DNA from: Bacteroidota bacterium
Lineage (GTDB): Bacteria; Bacteroidota; Bacteroidia; B-17B0; Aurantibacillaceae
Direction: 5' to 3'
Length of the DNA: 64,000 bases
Assembly (NCBI GenBank): GCA_023251755.1
Contig: JAHEYF010000009.1
Span: 1-64,000, forward strand
Positions 43,868 to 52,519 of this stretch are shown here, one piece after another. Both the position numbers and the translations under genes were made by a program. Positions within the stretch are counted from its first letter, which is position 1; each line of letters opens with the position of its first letter. The notes under the pieces were generated by a model. That model saw only the letters and a list, made by a program, of their open reading frames with translations. It was not told the DNA's origin and did no database searches.

Positions 43868-45681
43868 AACAGGCACTGATTATCATATTTATTTTTTTTA
43901 CCTCAGTGTTGTTTGCTCAAAAAAACACCGATGAGCAATTGGCCCTTCAATTCTTTAACAACAAAGAATACGACAAAGCCATTGTGTATTATGAGAAATT
44001 ATACGACAAAAATCCCTATGGCTTTTATACCAATTATTTTAAATGTCTGCTCTTTATAAAAGAATATAAAAAGGCGGAGAAAATTGTAAAGAAACAATTG
44101 AAATACACTCCGCAGTATGTGTATTTGTACATCGACCTGGCTGATGTGTACAAGGCGGAGGGGGATGAGAAAAAAGAAATGGAGCAATACGACAAAGCGA
44201 TTAAAGAAATGCCCGACGATTACAACATTGTGAGTACCCTCGCCAATACTTTCCGCAACAATAAATTGTACGAGTACGCTATACAAACCTATACAAAGGC
44301 CGGAAAATTTAACGGGGCCATGTACCCTTACTTTTATGAAAAGGCGGAGATCTATAAGGAAAAAGGCGATATACGCGCTATGATTAATGAGTTGCTGGAT
44401 GCATTGGACTTTAGGGAAACAGAATTGCTGAATGTTCAGAACAACCTGCAAAGCAGCCTGGGTTACGACGATGATAAAGGTGGCTTTAACAATCCTATTT
44501 TAAAACAGGAACTTCAGAAACGCATACAGGCTGATCCTGAAAAAATTATTTTTTCGGAATTTTTGATTTTTATTTTAATGCAGCAGAAAGATTTTGATGC
44601 GGCCTATATCCAAAGCAAAGCCCTTGATAAACGCAAAAAAGAAGACGGCTACCGTTTAATGGACCTGGGAAGGATTTGTGTGAGCAATGAAAATTATGAG
44701 GTGGCTGCAAAATGTTTCGATTATATTATTTCCAAAGGGAAAGAAAATTTTTATTACAACCAGGCATACATTGAAGCAGCCAATGCACTGTACGAAAAAA
44801 TTGTGCGCACCCAAAATTATAACCCACAGGAATTACTTGACCTGGAAACAAAATTAAAAGGCACTATCCAGCAATTTGATATCTCTCAACTCACCATTCC
44901 TTTACTTCGCAAACTGGCTTCATTACAGGCCTATTACCTCAATAAAACACAGGATGCAATGGAACTGTTGAACAAAGCCATTGCCCTGCCCGGCCTCGAT
45001 AAAAATGCCCTGGCGGAATGTAAATTAGATTTAGGCGATGTATTGTTGGTGACCGGCGATATATGGGAAGCTTCTCTGCTTTATTCACAGGTAGAAAAAG
45101 CCTTTAAGTACGATGCGGTGGGCCAGGAAGCAAAATTCCGCAATGCAAAACTCGCTTTTTATGCCGGGGATTTTAAATGGTCAAAGGCACAATTAGACGT
45201 ATTAAAAGGCGCCACCGCCAAACTTATTTCCAACGATGCAATGGACCTTTCCTTAGTTATTGGAGATGCCATTAATGTAGACACCAATGAAGTGCCGCTG
45301 CAAATGTTCTCGTCGGCTGATTTGTTGATTGTGCAAAACAAAACAGCAGAAGCGCTGTCCCGATTGGATTCCATCAATATACTTTTTGAGAATCACAGTT
45401 TAGCAGATGATATTTATTTTAAGAAAGGAATTATTTTCGCCAAACAGGGAAAATACAAAGAAGCCCTTGAAGCCTACCAGCGTGTGGCAGACAATTATGG
45501 TGATGAAATATTCGGGGACGATGCACTTTTTAAAATTGCCGAGATCTACCAATTCAACCTCAAAGACCTTGAAAAAGCAAAAACACTGTACCAGGAATTT
45601 TTAACGAAGTACCCCGGAAGTGTATTCACCGTAGAGGCAAGGAAACGTTTCCGTAAGCTAAGGGGGGATGTAGTGAATTAA
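43864..45681 (+). CDS. exported TPR-repeat protein
   Basis: 605 residues, start GTG at 43864 in a GTGA overlap with the preceding stop. A signal peptide (residues 1-18, ending LFAQ) sends it to the periplasm. At least eight TPR-like units follow, for example YDKAIVYYEKLYDKNPYGFY, YVYLYIDLADVYKAEGDEKK, YKEALEAYQRVADNYGDEIF and LEKAKTLYQEFLTKYPGS near the end. The last units resemble YbgF/BamD-type TPRs. It is likely a scaffold of an envelope complex, with its coupled helical partner. Mechanism unknown. Confidence 0.75.
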   Translation: MKQALIIIFIFFTSVLFAQKNTDEQLALQFFNNKEYDKAIVYYEKLYDKNPYGFYTNYFKCLLFIKEYKKAEKIVKKQLKYTPQYVYLYIDLADVYKAEGDEKKEMEQYDKAIKEMPDDYNIVSTLANTFRNNKLYEYAIQTYTKAGKFNGAMYPYFYEKAEIYKEKGDIRAMINELLDALDFRETELLNVQNNLQSSLGYDDDKGGFNNPILKQELQKRIQADPEKIIFSEFLIFILMQQKDFDAAYIQSKALDKRKKEDGYRLMDLGRICVSNENYEVAAKCFDYIISKGKENFYYNQAYIEAANALYEKIVRTQNYNPQELLDLETKLKGTIQQFDISQLTIPLLRKLASLQAYYLNKTQDAMELLNKAIALPGLDKNALAECKLDLGDVLLVTGDIWEASLLYSQVEKAFKYDAVGQEAKFRNAKLAFYAGDFKWSKAQLDVLKGATAKLISNDAMDLSLVIGDAINVDTNEVPLQMFSSADLLIVQNKTAEALSRLDSINILFENHSLADDIYFKKGIIFAKQGKYKEALEAYQRVADNYGDEIFGDDALFKIAEIYQFNLKDLEKAKTLYQEFLTKYPGSVFTVEARKRFRKLRGDVVN

Positions 45682-45694
45682 TATCGTTCTTTTG

Positions 45695-45760
45695 TTTATT
45701 CGTTTACTTGTTCTTCAGTGCTGGACAACAAATGAACGGGTGAACAAGTAAACGAATAAA
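45695..45760. repeat. inverted pair of a dispersed 19-bp repeat
   Basis: TTTATTCGTTTACTTGTTC (45695-45713) and its exact reverse complement (45742-45760) flank 28 bases between the TPR and DUF4286 genes. Related units occur at 39546-39580 and 60802-60854. The pair could fold into a long hairpin and act as a terminator for the TPR gene, but no T-run follows. Confidence 0.65.
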
Positions 45761-45768
45761 ATAAAATT

Positions 45769-46065
45769 ATGTATATATATAACGTAACTGTAAATATCGA
45801 CGCCAGTGTTCACGAAGAATGGTACAGCTGGATGAAAGAAGTGCACATACAAGAGGTGATGAAAACAGGCTGTTTTATTGACCACCAGATGGTAAAAGTA
45901 TTAAGCGATGACGAAGGCCATACCTATTCGATGCAATACAAATTTTTGGAAATGGTAGACCTTGAAAAATACCAGACAGAATTTGCACCACGCCTTCAAA
46001 AGGATCACCGCACTAAGTATGAAGGAAAATTTGCGGCTTTCAGAACAATATTAAAAATTGTATAA
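45769..46065 (+). CDS. DUF4286 family protein
   Basis: 98 residues matching the small DUF4286 family of Bacteroidota: YIYNVTVNIDASVHEEWYSW at the start, then QEVMKTGCFIDHQMVKVL and a ferredoxin-like beta-alpha order. Its function is unknown. Its stop shares one base with the rsmA start (TAATG); the two are found together in many genomes of the phylum, which hints at a role in ribosome assembly or quality control. Confidence 0.85.
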   Translation: MYIYNVTVNIDASVHEEWYSWMKEVHIQEVMKTGCFIDHQMVKVLSDDEGHTYSMQYKFLEMVDLEKYQTEFAPRLQKDHRTKYEGKFAAFRTILKIV

Positions 46066-46841
46066 TGCAGGAACCTGTACGTGCGAAAAAACATTTGGGC
46101 CAGCATTTTTTAACTGATGAAAACATCGCCAGACGAATTGCAAACAGTTTATTAGAGTGCAACAAGGACGCAAGTATTGTTGAGATAGGACCCGGAACAG
46201 GCGTACTCACCAAATACCTGATCAACCAGCCCAATAAATTTTTTGCTTTGGATATCGATATGGAATCCATTGCCTATTTGCAGAAAAAATACCCTGAAAT
46301 AAAAGATAAAATTATTTTCTCCGATTTTTTGGAGCATGATCTTAATGCTTTGGTATCGGAGCATTTTAATATCATTGGTAATTTTCCTTACAACATCTCT
46401 TCACAAATTATGTTCAGGGTACTGGAGTTTCACAACAGGGTGGATGTAGTGGTGGGAATGTTTCAAAAGGAAGTGGCCGAACGCATAGCCGAAAAACCGG
46501 GTAGTAAAGCTTATGGCATACTCAGTGTATTGTTACAGGCTTATTACGATATTGAATACCTGTTTACAGTTCACGAAAATGTATTTAACCCCCCACCCAA
46601 AGTTAAATCGGCTGTTATCCGGCTTAAACGAAACAACACGGTAAAATTAGATTGTGATGAAGCGCTGTTTATTAAAGTGGTAAAAACAGCTTTTGGCCAG
46701 CGGAGAAAAATGTTACGAAACCCCTTAAAACCACTTATTACCAACAAAGAATTTTTACAACACGAAATATTAAACAAACGCGCGGAACAATTAAGCGTAA
46801 ATGATTTTGTATTTATTACCAATAATATTTACCTGCCCTAA
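46065..46841 (+). CDS. rsmA: 16S rRNA dimethyladenosine transferase RsmA (KsgA)
   Basis: RsmA dimethylates two adjacent adenosines (A1518 and A1519 in E. coli numbering) near the 3' end of 16S rRNA late in small-subunit assembly. The 258 residues show the family start KKHLGQHFLTDENIARRI, the SAM-binding loop EIGPGTGVLTKYL, and the catalytic N-x-P-Y motif NFPYNISSQI. The C-terminal helical domain is present (FGQRRKMLRNPLKPL). It is translationally coupled to DUF4286. No terminator was seen after it. Confidence 0.96.
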   Translation: MQEPVRAKKHLGQHFLTDENIARRIANSLLECNKDASIVEIGPGTGVLTKYLINQPNKFFALDIDMESIAYLQKKYPEIKDKIIFSDFLEHDLNALVSEHFNIIGNFPYNISSQIMFRVLEFHNRVDVVVGMFQKEVAERIAEKPGSKAYGILSVLLQAYYDIEYLFTVHENVFNPPPKVKSAVIRLKRNNTVKLDCDEALFIKVVKTAFGQRRKMLRNPLKPLITNKEFLQHEILNKRAEQLSVNDFVFITNNIYLP

Positions 46842-46964
46842 TAAAGATAAAGCCTTATGAACTGATTACGGAGACACCAATAAATCAGGTTCAAAAACTC
46901 CCGGAAGTGCTGCTGAAAATTTTAAGTTTTCTGCCAAAGAAAGAAGCTCAGTTGAAATAATTTT

Positions 46965-46993
46965 TTTGAAGCTCAAAAATTATTCTACATTTG
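46965..46993 (+). promoter_or_regulatory. Bacteroidota-type promoter of metE
   Basis: TTTG (46965-46968), 17 bases, then TACATTTG (46986-46993), which fits the TTTG / TAnnTTTG consensus of the main sigma factor in this phylum. Transcription would start near 47000, just before the riboswitch. Confidence 0.65.
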
Positions 46994-47024
46994 TTTTAAG
47001 TTCTTTAATTCCTTCTTCCCATTA

Positions 47025-47195
47025 TAAGTGAACAGGTAATGCTGTTCTTAAAAAGGAACCGTGTGTGAATCACGGGCTGTCGCGCAACTGTAAGTAACAA
47101 AAAAAGTTGTTGTCATTAAAAATTCCATTGTCCGCATTCGGCGGATGAGAAGGAAGACAACAATGTTACAAGCCAGGAGACTTGCTTATACTGAT
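47025..47195 (+). promoter_or_regulatory. cobalamin riboswitch upstream of metE
   Basis: The conserved elements are in the right order: AGGAACCGTGTGTGAATCAC.. CGCGCAACTGTAAG (about 47053-47093), variable stems, then the B12 box AGCCAGGAGACTTGC at 47171-47185. The peripheral stem around 47131-47148 (TCCGCATTCGGCGGA) is also visible. In this phylum, binding of adenosylcobalamin turns the downstream gene off. Controlling metE, the B12-independent methionine synthase, is a standard use. Confidence 0.95.
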
Positions 47196-47201
47196 AGATG
47201 A

Positions 47202-47305
47202 ATGCTTTCGCGGAATGAAGCAATAATCAGGAATATGTCGTATTACTACTGGCCAGGGTAATTGCGCATGTTTCTTTTCATTTCCATCCACTCTTCCGAA
47301 AGCAT
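47202..47305 (+). promoter_or_regulatory. possible expression platform of the riboswitch
   Basis: ATGCTTTCGCGGAA (47202-47215) can pair with TTCCGAAAGCAT (47294-47305), leaving a two-base bulge and a large loop, just before the metE start at 47350. The stem would lie between aptamer and gene. No T-run follows, so control of translation is more likely than termination. This is inferred from complementarity only. Confidence 0.35.
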
Positions 47306-47349
47306 ATTGAATTTTTAGAACATAGTATTCATGTCTAAAAAAATAAACT

Positions 47350-49656
47350 ATGCTAAAAAACAACCTGGGCTACCCGCGAGTAGGTGCCTACAGAGAACTT
47401 AAAAAAGCCTGCGAATCTTATTGGTCGGGCAAAATTACAAGGGAAGAACTTTTTGAAACAGGTAAAACAATTAAGGAACAAAACTGGAAAACACAGGCCC
47501 ATGAAGGCATTGACCTTATTCCCTGTAATGATTTCAGTTTTTACGATCAGGTGCTGGATCTGTCGTTAACAGTAGGAGCCATCCCTTCAAGGTACACACC
47601 GGTACTTACCGAGAATAAACAAAACAAGGAAATTGACCTGCTGTTTGCCATGGCACGCGGTTACCAAAAAGATGGTTTGGACATTACGGCCATGGAAATG
47701 ACCAAATGGTTTGATACCAATTACCATTACATTGTTCCGGAGTTTAGCAGGAGTCAGCGCTTTAACCTTTTTTCAAATAAAATTCTGAACGAATTTACTG
47801 AAGCCAAACAGGTATTGGGGAAAACACCCAAGCCCGTTATTATCGGCCCGGTATCTTACCTGTTGCTGGGAAAAGAAAAAGAAGAAGGTTTTAACCGGAT
47901 TGATTTATTAAAAGGGTTGCTGCCTGTTTACATTGAACTGTTCAATAAACTGGCACATGCCGGGGCCGAATGGATACAATTGGACGAACCCTTTCTGGCT
48001 CTTGACTTAAATGAAAACGAGAAACAGGCTTATACAGAAGCCTACACTACTTTAAGTAAAGAAACCAAAGGTTTAAAATTCCTGATTGCAACTTACTTTG
48101 ACGGGGTAGATGAAAACCTTCCCCTGGCTGTTTCACTTCCGGTATGCGCCTTGCACCTTGATTTGCGAAGGGCCCCTCAGCAATTAGATGCGGTGCTTGA
48201 AATTATTCCTGAGAAACTAACACTTTCATTAGGGGTGATAGACGGAAGAAATGTATGGAAAAATGATTACTCAGCCTCCTTAACTTTTATTGAAAAAGCA
48301 ATTGCAAAAATTGGCAAACATCGGGTAATGATTGCTCCAAGTTGTTCATTACTGCATACGCCCTATGACCTGGACATAGAAACAGGGATGAACCCGGCAA
48401 TAAAAAACTGGATGGCTTTTTCCAAACAAAAATTGAAAGAGGTAAATGACCTTTATCATATTGTAAATGGGGATAAGGAAAGTTTATCACAGAACCAAAA
48501 AACTATTCTTTCCCGCAAAACATCTGCCTTAACACACAACCCAGATGTAAGGCAGCGTTTGGATGCAATTACTGATAAGGATTCCCGGCGTAAAAGTGAA
48601 TTTAAAATCAGGCAAAAGATTCAACAGGCTAATTTTAAATTGCCACTGTTTCCTACCACGACTATCGGCTCCTTTCCGCAAACAGATGATATACGGCAAC
48701 TCAGGGCACGTTTGAAAAAAGGAGAATTAACAGAGCAACAGTATGAAAAGGAGATAGAAAAGGCCACCATTGAAGCGATTAAGTGGCAGGAAGGTATAGG
48801 CCTGGATGTATTGGTGCATGGTGAGTTTGAACGAAACGACATGGTAGAATATTTTGGGGAATTACTGGAAGGCTTTCTGTTTACAAAAAACGGATGGGTG
48901 CAAAGCTATGGTAGCCGTTGCGTTAAACCACCTGTAATTTATGGCGATGTAAGCCGGCCACAGGACATGACTGTCCGCTGGAGTAAGTTTGCACAGGCCC
49001 AAACCAATAAGCTGGTAAAAGGGATGCTGACAGGGCCGGTAACCATTCTGCAATGGTCCTTTGTACGTGATGATCAACCGCGTTCGCAGACTACCAATCA
49101 AATTGCATTGGCCATTCGTGATGAGGTAGATGCACTGGAACGGGCAGGAATAAAAGTAATTCAGATAGATGAACCAGCGATAAGGGAGGGATTGCCTTTG
49201 CGCAGAAAGAATTGGACAGACTATTTGAACTGGGCTGTAAAAGCATTTAAAATAGCCTCCTGCGGTGTGAAAGATGAAACGCAAGTTCATACGCACATGT
49301 GTTACAGTGAGTTTAACGATATCATTAAACACATCGCCGACATGGATGCAGATGTAATAACGATTGAAACATCGCGTTCGCAGATGGAGCTATTGGAGGC
49401 TTTTGCTGATTTTAAATACCCCAATGAAATTGGCCCGGGTGTATATGATATTCACTCTCCGCGCGTGCCTACAATAGAAGAAATGCAAAACCTGCTCGAA
49501 AGGGCCTCGTCGTTTTTACCCATAAGGAATTTATGGGTGAACCCCGATTGCGGATTAAAAACCCGTAAATGGCCGGAAACACAACTGGCACTTAAAAACA
49601 TGGTCACCGCTGCACAAAATGCAAGAGTTAAATTAGTTGATAAAGTGTTGATGTAA
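47350..49656 (+). CDS. metE: B12-independent methionine synthase MetE
   Basis: MetE (5-methyltetrahydropteroyltriglutamate-homocysteine methyltransferase) makes the last step of methionine synthesis without B12. The 768 residues are full length with both barrels: the N-terminal one starts LGYPRVGAYRELKKACESYW, the C-terminal catalytic one starts LPLFPTTTIGSFPQT. Zinc ligands are visible in THMCYSEF (His, Cys), an acidic residue in the TSRSQMELL region, and the last Cys in NPDCGLKTRKW. It is controlled by the cobalamin riboswitch. The presence of both metE and a B12 importer nearby shows a cell that takes up B12 and then saves the cost of MetE. Confidence 0.98.
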   Translation: MLKNNLGYPRVGAYRELKKACESYWSGKITREELFETGKTIKEQNWKTQAHEGIDLIPCNDFSFYDQVLDLSLTVGAIPSRYTPVLTENKQNKEIDLLFAMARGYQKDGLDITAMEMTKWFDTNYHYIVPEFSRSQRFNLFSNKILNEFTEAKQVLGKTPKPVIIGPVSYLLLGKEKEEGFNRIDLLKGLLPVYIELFNKLAHAGAEWIQLDEPFLALDLNENEKQAYTEAYTTLSKETKGLKFLIATYFDGVDENLPLAVSLPVCALHLDLRRAPQQLDAVLEIIPEKLTLSLGVIDGRNVWKNDYSASLTFIEKAIAKIGKHRVMIAPSCSLLHTPYDLDIETGMNPAIKNWMAFSKQKLKEVNDLYHIVNGDKESLSQNQKTILSRKTSALTHNPDVRQRLDAITDKDSRRKSEFKIRQKIQQANFKLPLFPTTTIGSFPQTDDIRQLRARLKKGELTEQQYEKEIEKATIEAIKWQEGIGLDVLVHGEFERNDMVEYFGELLEGFLFTKNGWVQSYGSRCVKPPVIYGDVSRPQDMTVRWSKFAQAQTNKLVKGMLTGPVTILQWSFVRDDQPRSQTTNQIALAIRDEVDALERAGIKVIQIDEPAIREGLPLRRKNWTDYLNWAVKAFKIASCGVKDETQVHTHMCYSEFNDIIKHIADMDADVITIETSRSQMELLEAFADFKYPNEIGPGVYDIHSPRVPTIEEMQNLLERASSFLPIRNLWVNPDCGLKTRKWPETQLALKNMVTAAQNARVKLVDKVLM

Positions 49657-49678
49657 AAATATAGAGGAGGTCTAACAA

Positions 49679-49710
49679 AGTTGTACAGGGTTTTCAAACT
49701 CTGTGCAACT
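49679..49710 (+). terminator. long hairpin after metE
   Basis: AGTTGTACAGGGTTT pairs with AAACTCTGTGCAACT through 15 bp (two G-U pairs) around a two-base loop. It starts 22 bases after the metE stop. The following CTGTTTCTC is only a weak T-run. It may be a terminator or an RNA-stabilising hairpin; the CTCTGTGCAACTCTG motif also looks like a common intergenic repeat of this phylum. Confidence 0.55.
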
Positions 49711-49751
49711 CTGTTTCTCAGTAAGCTCCGTATTAAAATAAAAATTGTTTT

Positions 49752-49994
49752 ATGCCCCATCACGAAATAAAAAAATGCCCCCGTTGCACCAATGCGTTCG
49801 AATGCAAGGTGGGCAACATTATACAGTGCCAGTGCTCGGAAGTGAAGCTGAACGATAAGGAAAGGGAATACATTGATGATAAATACATTGATTGCCTGTG
49901 TAAGTATTGCATGAAAGACATGAAGCGTGAAATGCACTACAACAATTTGAAAAATAAAATCAACAGCCTGTTGGGAATATTTAAATCAAAATAA
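49752..49994 (+). CDS. cysteine-rich CWC family protein
   Basis: 80 residues with seven Cys: KKCPRCTNAFECKVGN, QCQCSEVKL, CLCKYCMKDMK. This is the pattern of the small CWC (cysteine-rich) family in Bacteroidota and Proteobacteria, thought to bind zinc. No signal peptide. Function unknown. It stands alone after metE and converges with the WD40 gene. Confidence 0.85.
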   Translation: MPHHEIKKCPRCTNAFECKVGNIIQCQCSEVKLNDKEREYIDDKYIDCLCKYCMKDMKREMHYNNLKNKINSLLGIFKSK

Positions 49995-50012
49995 ACAATG
50001 AGATGAAATAGC

Positions 50013-50918
50013 TTAGCTGATCTTCCAAACAATTAAACTTCTGTCGTCGCTGGCCGAAACAAGAACCTGTTCTTCTTTGTTCCAGTGTAATTTGTTTACG
50101 GAATTGATGTGACCGTTGTAGGTTTCTTTATTGATGCGCAGGATGAAACTAAAATCGTCTGCGTTCCATAGCTTGATAGTTTTATCGCGGCTGGCTGTGG
50201 CAAACATGTTTTTGCCGTCTAAGTATTTTATATCGTAAATGGCGTAATTGTGTGCAGGAATGGATTGAACAAGTTGAAAATTATTTTCCCGGTCCCATAT
50301 ATTTAAGTGGGCATCGCGGCCACCGCTTAAGAGGTACTTGCCATCGGGATAGTAGAGGACACAGTTGCAGGAGAGCTCATGCGCTTTGAATGTTTTTTGA
50401 ATACTAAAATCAGGAAGGTTTAAAATATGGAGACAACCATTCCCATCGCAGAGCGCAAGCTCATTCTTTCCTTCATCAAGGGCAATGTTGCGGAGTTTGA
50501 GTTGGGAAATGGAAAAAGTATGCAGGTGTTTAAAATCATCCAGCTTGTATACGTTTAGCTTTCCATCGGCACCGGCACTAATTAATAAGCGGTGTTTAAA
50601 TGAAACCTGCATGTCGAATATTCCGGCTGTGTGGTATTGTAGTATTTTTACTTCTTCTTTTTTACTGAGATCAATCAGGTGAAGGCTACCTGTTGAGGTT
50701 CCCACACAAAGTATATTCATTTCGTAAATTGGAAAAACACAATAAACGGTAGAAGGAAACCTGGCTGAAAAATTATCGGGCTGTAATGTTGCTAAATTCC
50801 ACTGGGCAATAAAATGATCGGCACTTCCACTCAGCACCATTGCAGGCGATGTTCCCTGTGCAAGTGCATAAACGCTGCCGTTGTGGCCGGTGAACTGGTG
50901 TATTTTTGTTAGAGTCAA
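50013..50918 (-). CDS. WD40-repeat protein
   Basis: 301 residues made of about seven WD40 units: GHNGSVYALAQG..ADHFIAQWNL, ISAGADGKLNVYKL, LSGGRDAHLNIWDR, FATASRDKTIKLWN, and VSASDDRSLIVWKI at the end. A seven-bladed propeller is a protein-docking platform; no catalytic part. No signal peptide, so cytoplasmic. No ATG exists in frame before residue ~27: the start must be the TTG at 50918, because 21-bp tandem repeats occupy the upstream DNA. That loss of the original start may be recent. Confidence 0.85.
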   Translation of the reverse strand: MTLTKIHQFTGHNGSVYALAQGTSPAMVLSGSADHFIAQWNLATLQPDNFSARFPSTVYCVFPIYEMNILCVGTSTGSLHLIDLSKKEEVKILQYHTAGIFDMQVSFKHRLLISAGADGKLNVYKLDDFKHLHTFSISQLKLRNIALDEGKNELALCDGNGCLHILNLPDFSIQKTFKAHELSCNCVLYYPDGKYLLSGGRDAHLNIWDRENNFQLVQSIPAHNYAIYDIKYLDGKNMFATASRDKTIKLWNADDFSFILRINKETYNGHINSVNKLHWNKEEQVLVSASDDRSLIVWKIS

Positions 50919-50932
50919 GAGTTGAAAGTTTA

Positions 50933-50974
50933 GAGTATTGAGATGTTAGTATTGAGTATTGAGATGTTAGTATT
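50933..50974. repeat. two perfect 21-bp tandem copies before the WD40 gene
   Basis: The unit starts GAGTATTGAGATGTTAGTAT and is repeated exactly at 50933-50953 and 50954-50974; a degenerate third follows. It begins 15 bases upstream of the WD40 TTG start, so the normal leader and start of that gene may have been replaced. Confidence 0.7.
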
Positions 50975-51004
50975 GAGATAGTAGACATTGATCATCTCAA
51001 ATCT

Positions 51005-51120
51005 GGTTCTCCCATCAGCTAATTGGCTAATCATCACATCTGCTAATCCTCACCACCTGAAAGGTTTTTCTTACCTGTCTCTTCCATCAGCTAATCAGCT
51101 AATCATCACATCAGCTAATT
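51005..51120. repeat. reverse-oriented block of the GATTAGCTGATG repeat family
   Basis: Five copies of CATCAGCTAAT or close forms, the reverse complement of the block after sucD, with ACCTGAAAGGTTTTTCTTACCTGTCTCTT between them. The last copy forms the final two codons and stop of the PP-loop gene (Ile-Ser-TGA at 51111-51119). Confidence 0.7.
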
Positions 51121-51803
51121 ACTAAGTCCAGGTACCAAAAGCCAGTATCGTGACTGGGATCTTTGCTTTTGTATTCTTTGTAAACGGTTTCTCCTTCTTT
51201 GAATTCAATGGGATGCTTAAATACAGGCCCTTCGTAAACAAAGGTATGAAACTCCCCATTCTCTCCACAACAATCAACATCGGCAGGAAGATCACTGATA
51301 AATTGCTCATCAATAGTACGGCCCAAAAACGAACGGTCTAATTTTTTAGCGTTGATGCAAATTAATTTTGTTTTATAACCCAATGCAATAAATTCCCTTA
51401 ATAATTCTTTGGTATCCCTTTTCCACAAAGGGAACACGCCGTTCAATTCAACTTCGGCCAATTTTTCTTCCCGGTACTTTTTAAGGTCTTCCAAAAATAT
51501 ATCACCAAAAACAGCGTAATCAATCCCCCGTTGTTTCATCAGCAGCATTTCGTGCTTCATAAATTTGTTGTAGGTTTCCAGGGTGTGGTCCTGTGGCACA
51601 TATAACTTGCGCGACTTGATGCCCAAGGCAAAGCCCTGTCGCGTAATCAGTTCTTTACGTACACCGTGCATACTCACCCGGTTGTAATCGCGCGAGCAGG
51701 TGGTGAATAAAAACTCAGGTTTGAATTTTTTCTCTTCCAATATTTTATGCAAGGCAAAGGTGCAATCCTTCCCCCCACTCCAGTTGATAAAAGCACTTGT
51801 CAT
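51111..51803 (-). CDS. Dph6-like PP-loop ATP pyrophosphatase, copy 1
   Basis: I chose the ATG at 51803, which overlaps the TGA of the ABC ATPase (ATGA), rather than the start at 51848. The 230 residues begin with the PP-loop SGGKDCTFALHK and contain the family motif GENGEFHTFVYEGP. Dph6 in archaea and eukaryotes amidates diphthine on elongation factor 2, but bacteria lack diphthamide. Bacterial relatives must amidate something else. Its place in a BtuCD-like operon, opposite a second copy, suggests a substrate linked to the imported cofactor. Its 3' end lies in an intergenic repeat. Confidence 0.8.
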   Translation of the reverse strand: MTSAFINWSGGKDCTFALHKILEEKKFKPEFLFTTCSRDYNRVSMHGVRKELITRQGFALGIKSRKLYVPQDHTLETYNKFMKHEMLLMKQRGIDYAVFGDIFLEDLKKYREEKLAEVELNGVFPLWKRDTKELLREFIALGYKTKLICINAKKLDRSFLGRTIDEQFISDLPADVDCCGENGEFHTFVYEGPVFKHPIEFKEGETVYKEYKSKDPSHDTGFWYLDLVIS

Positions 51804-52519
51804 AAATAAAATTTTGCCCTCATATTTTCGGGCGATTCTAAAGTACATGTATTATTTTCCTCTATTAACAAAGCCTGGTCGGCGTAACGCAGCAGTATAT
51901 CCAGGTCGTGCGAGGAAAGTAAAATAATTTTATTTTCACGGTGGGCCATGTCTTTTAATAATTGTGTACTGTTTTTTTTAGAAGCATAATCCAGAAAAGC
52001 GGTTGGTTCATCCAGTAACATGACTGGTGTTTGTTGGGCCAGGGCCCTCGCAATGAGCGCTTTTTGCCTTTCCCCATCACTTATTTCGCTAATGCTTTTG
52101 TGTTGAATGTGTTCAATTCCGCATTGCGTAATATAATGTTGTGTGAGTTGAATATCTTTATCAGAAAGCTCACCGAAGTAACCGGTGTAAGGATACCGGC
52201 CGGTACTTACCACATCAAATACAGTTAAATTAAACCCTTCTATTTTATCCGTAAGTACCAGGCTGATGAGCCGGGCCAGTTCCTGTTGGGGGCAGTGTTG
52301 TATTTTTTTGGTTCCAATAAGCACTTCTCCCGATAAGGGGGGAATTAAACCACAAATGGTTTTTAAAAGGGTTGATTTACCAATGCCGTTGTTTCCGATC
52401 AAACCTGTAAAACTGCCCGGTTTGAGCTCAAGGTTGATTTCACTGAATACAGGTTTGCCTGCGGTATAACCTATTTGCAGGTTTTTAAGTACCAGTGTTA
52501 TGTTGTTTGTATCGTTCAA
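51800..52519 (-). CDS. ABC transporter ATPase, FecE/BtuD type
   Basis: 239 residues with Walker A GNNGIGKSTLLK, the signature ISDGERQKALIARAL (a variant of LSGGQ), Walker B VMLLDEPTAFLDY and the switch His in LLSSHD. It drives uptake of iron chelates or B12 through the permease encoded just upstream. The start is TTG at 52519 in a TTGA overlap with the permease stop; no ATG is possible near. With the permease, the two PP-loop genes and the nearby metE riboswitch, cobalamin is the best guess for the substrate; a siderophore is the alternative. Confidence 0.88.
   Translation of the reverse strand: MNDTNNITLVLKNLQIGYTAGKPVFSEINLELKPGSFTGLIGNNGIGKSTLLKTICGLIPPLSGEVLIGTKKIQHCPQQELARLISLVLTDKIEGFNLTVFDVVSTGRYPYTGYFGELSDKDIQLTQHYITQCGIEHIQHKSISEISDGERQKALIARALAQQTPVMLLDEPTAFLDYASKKNSTQLLKDMAHRENKIILLSSHDLDILLRYADQALLIEENNTCTLESPENMRAKFYL

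Noticed and set aside
49452-49937. Minus-strand open frame of 161 codons across the metE end
   Set aside because: It runs through the metE end, the hairpin and the CWC gene on the opposite strand, and has no domain of its own.
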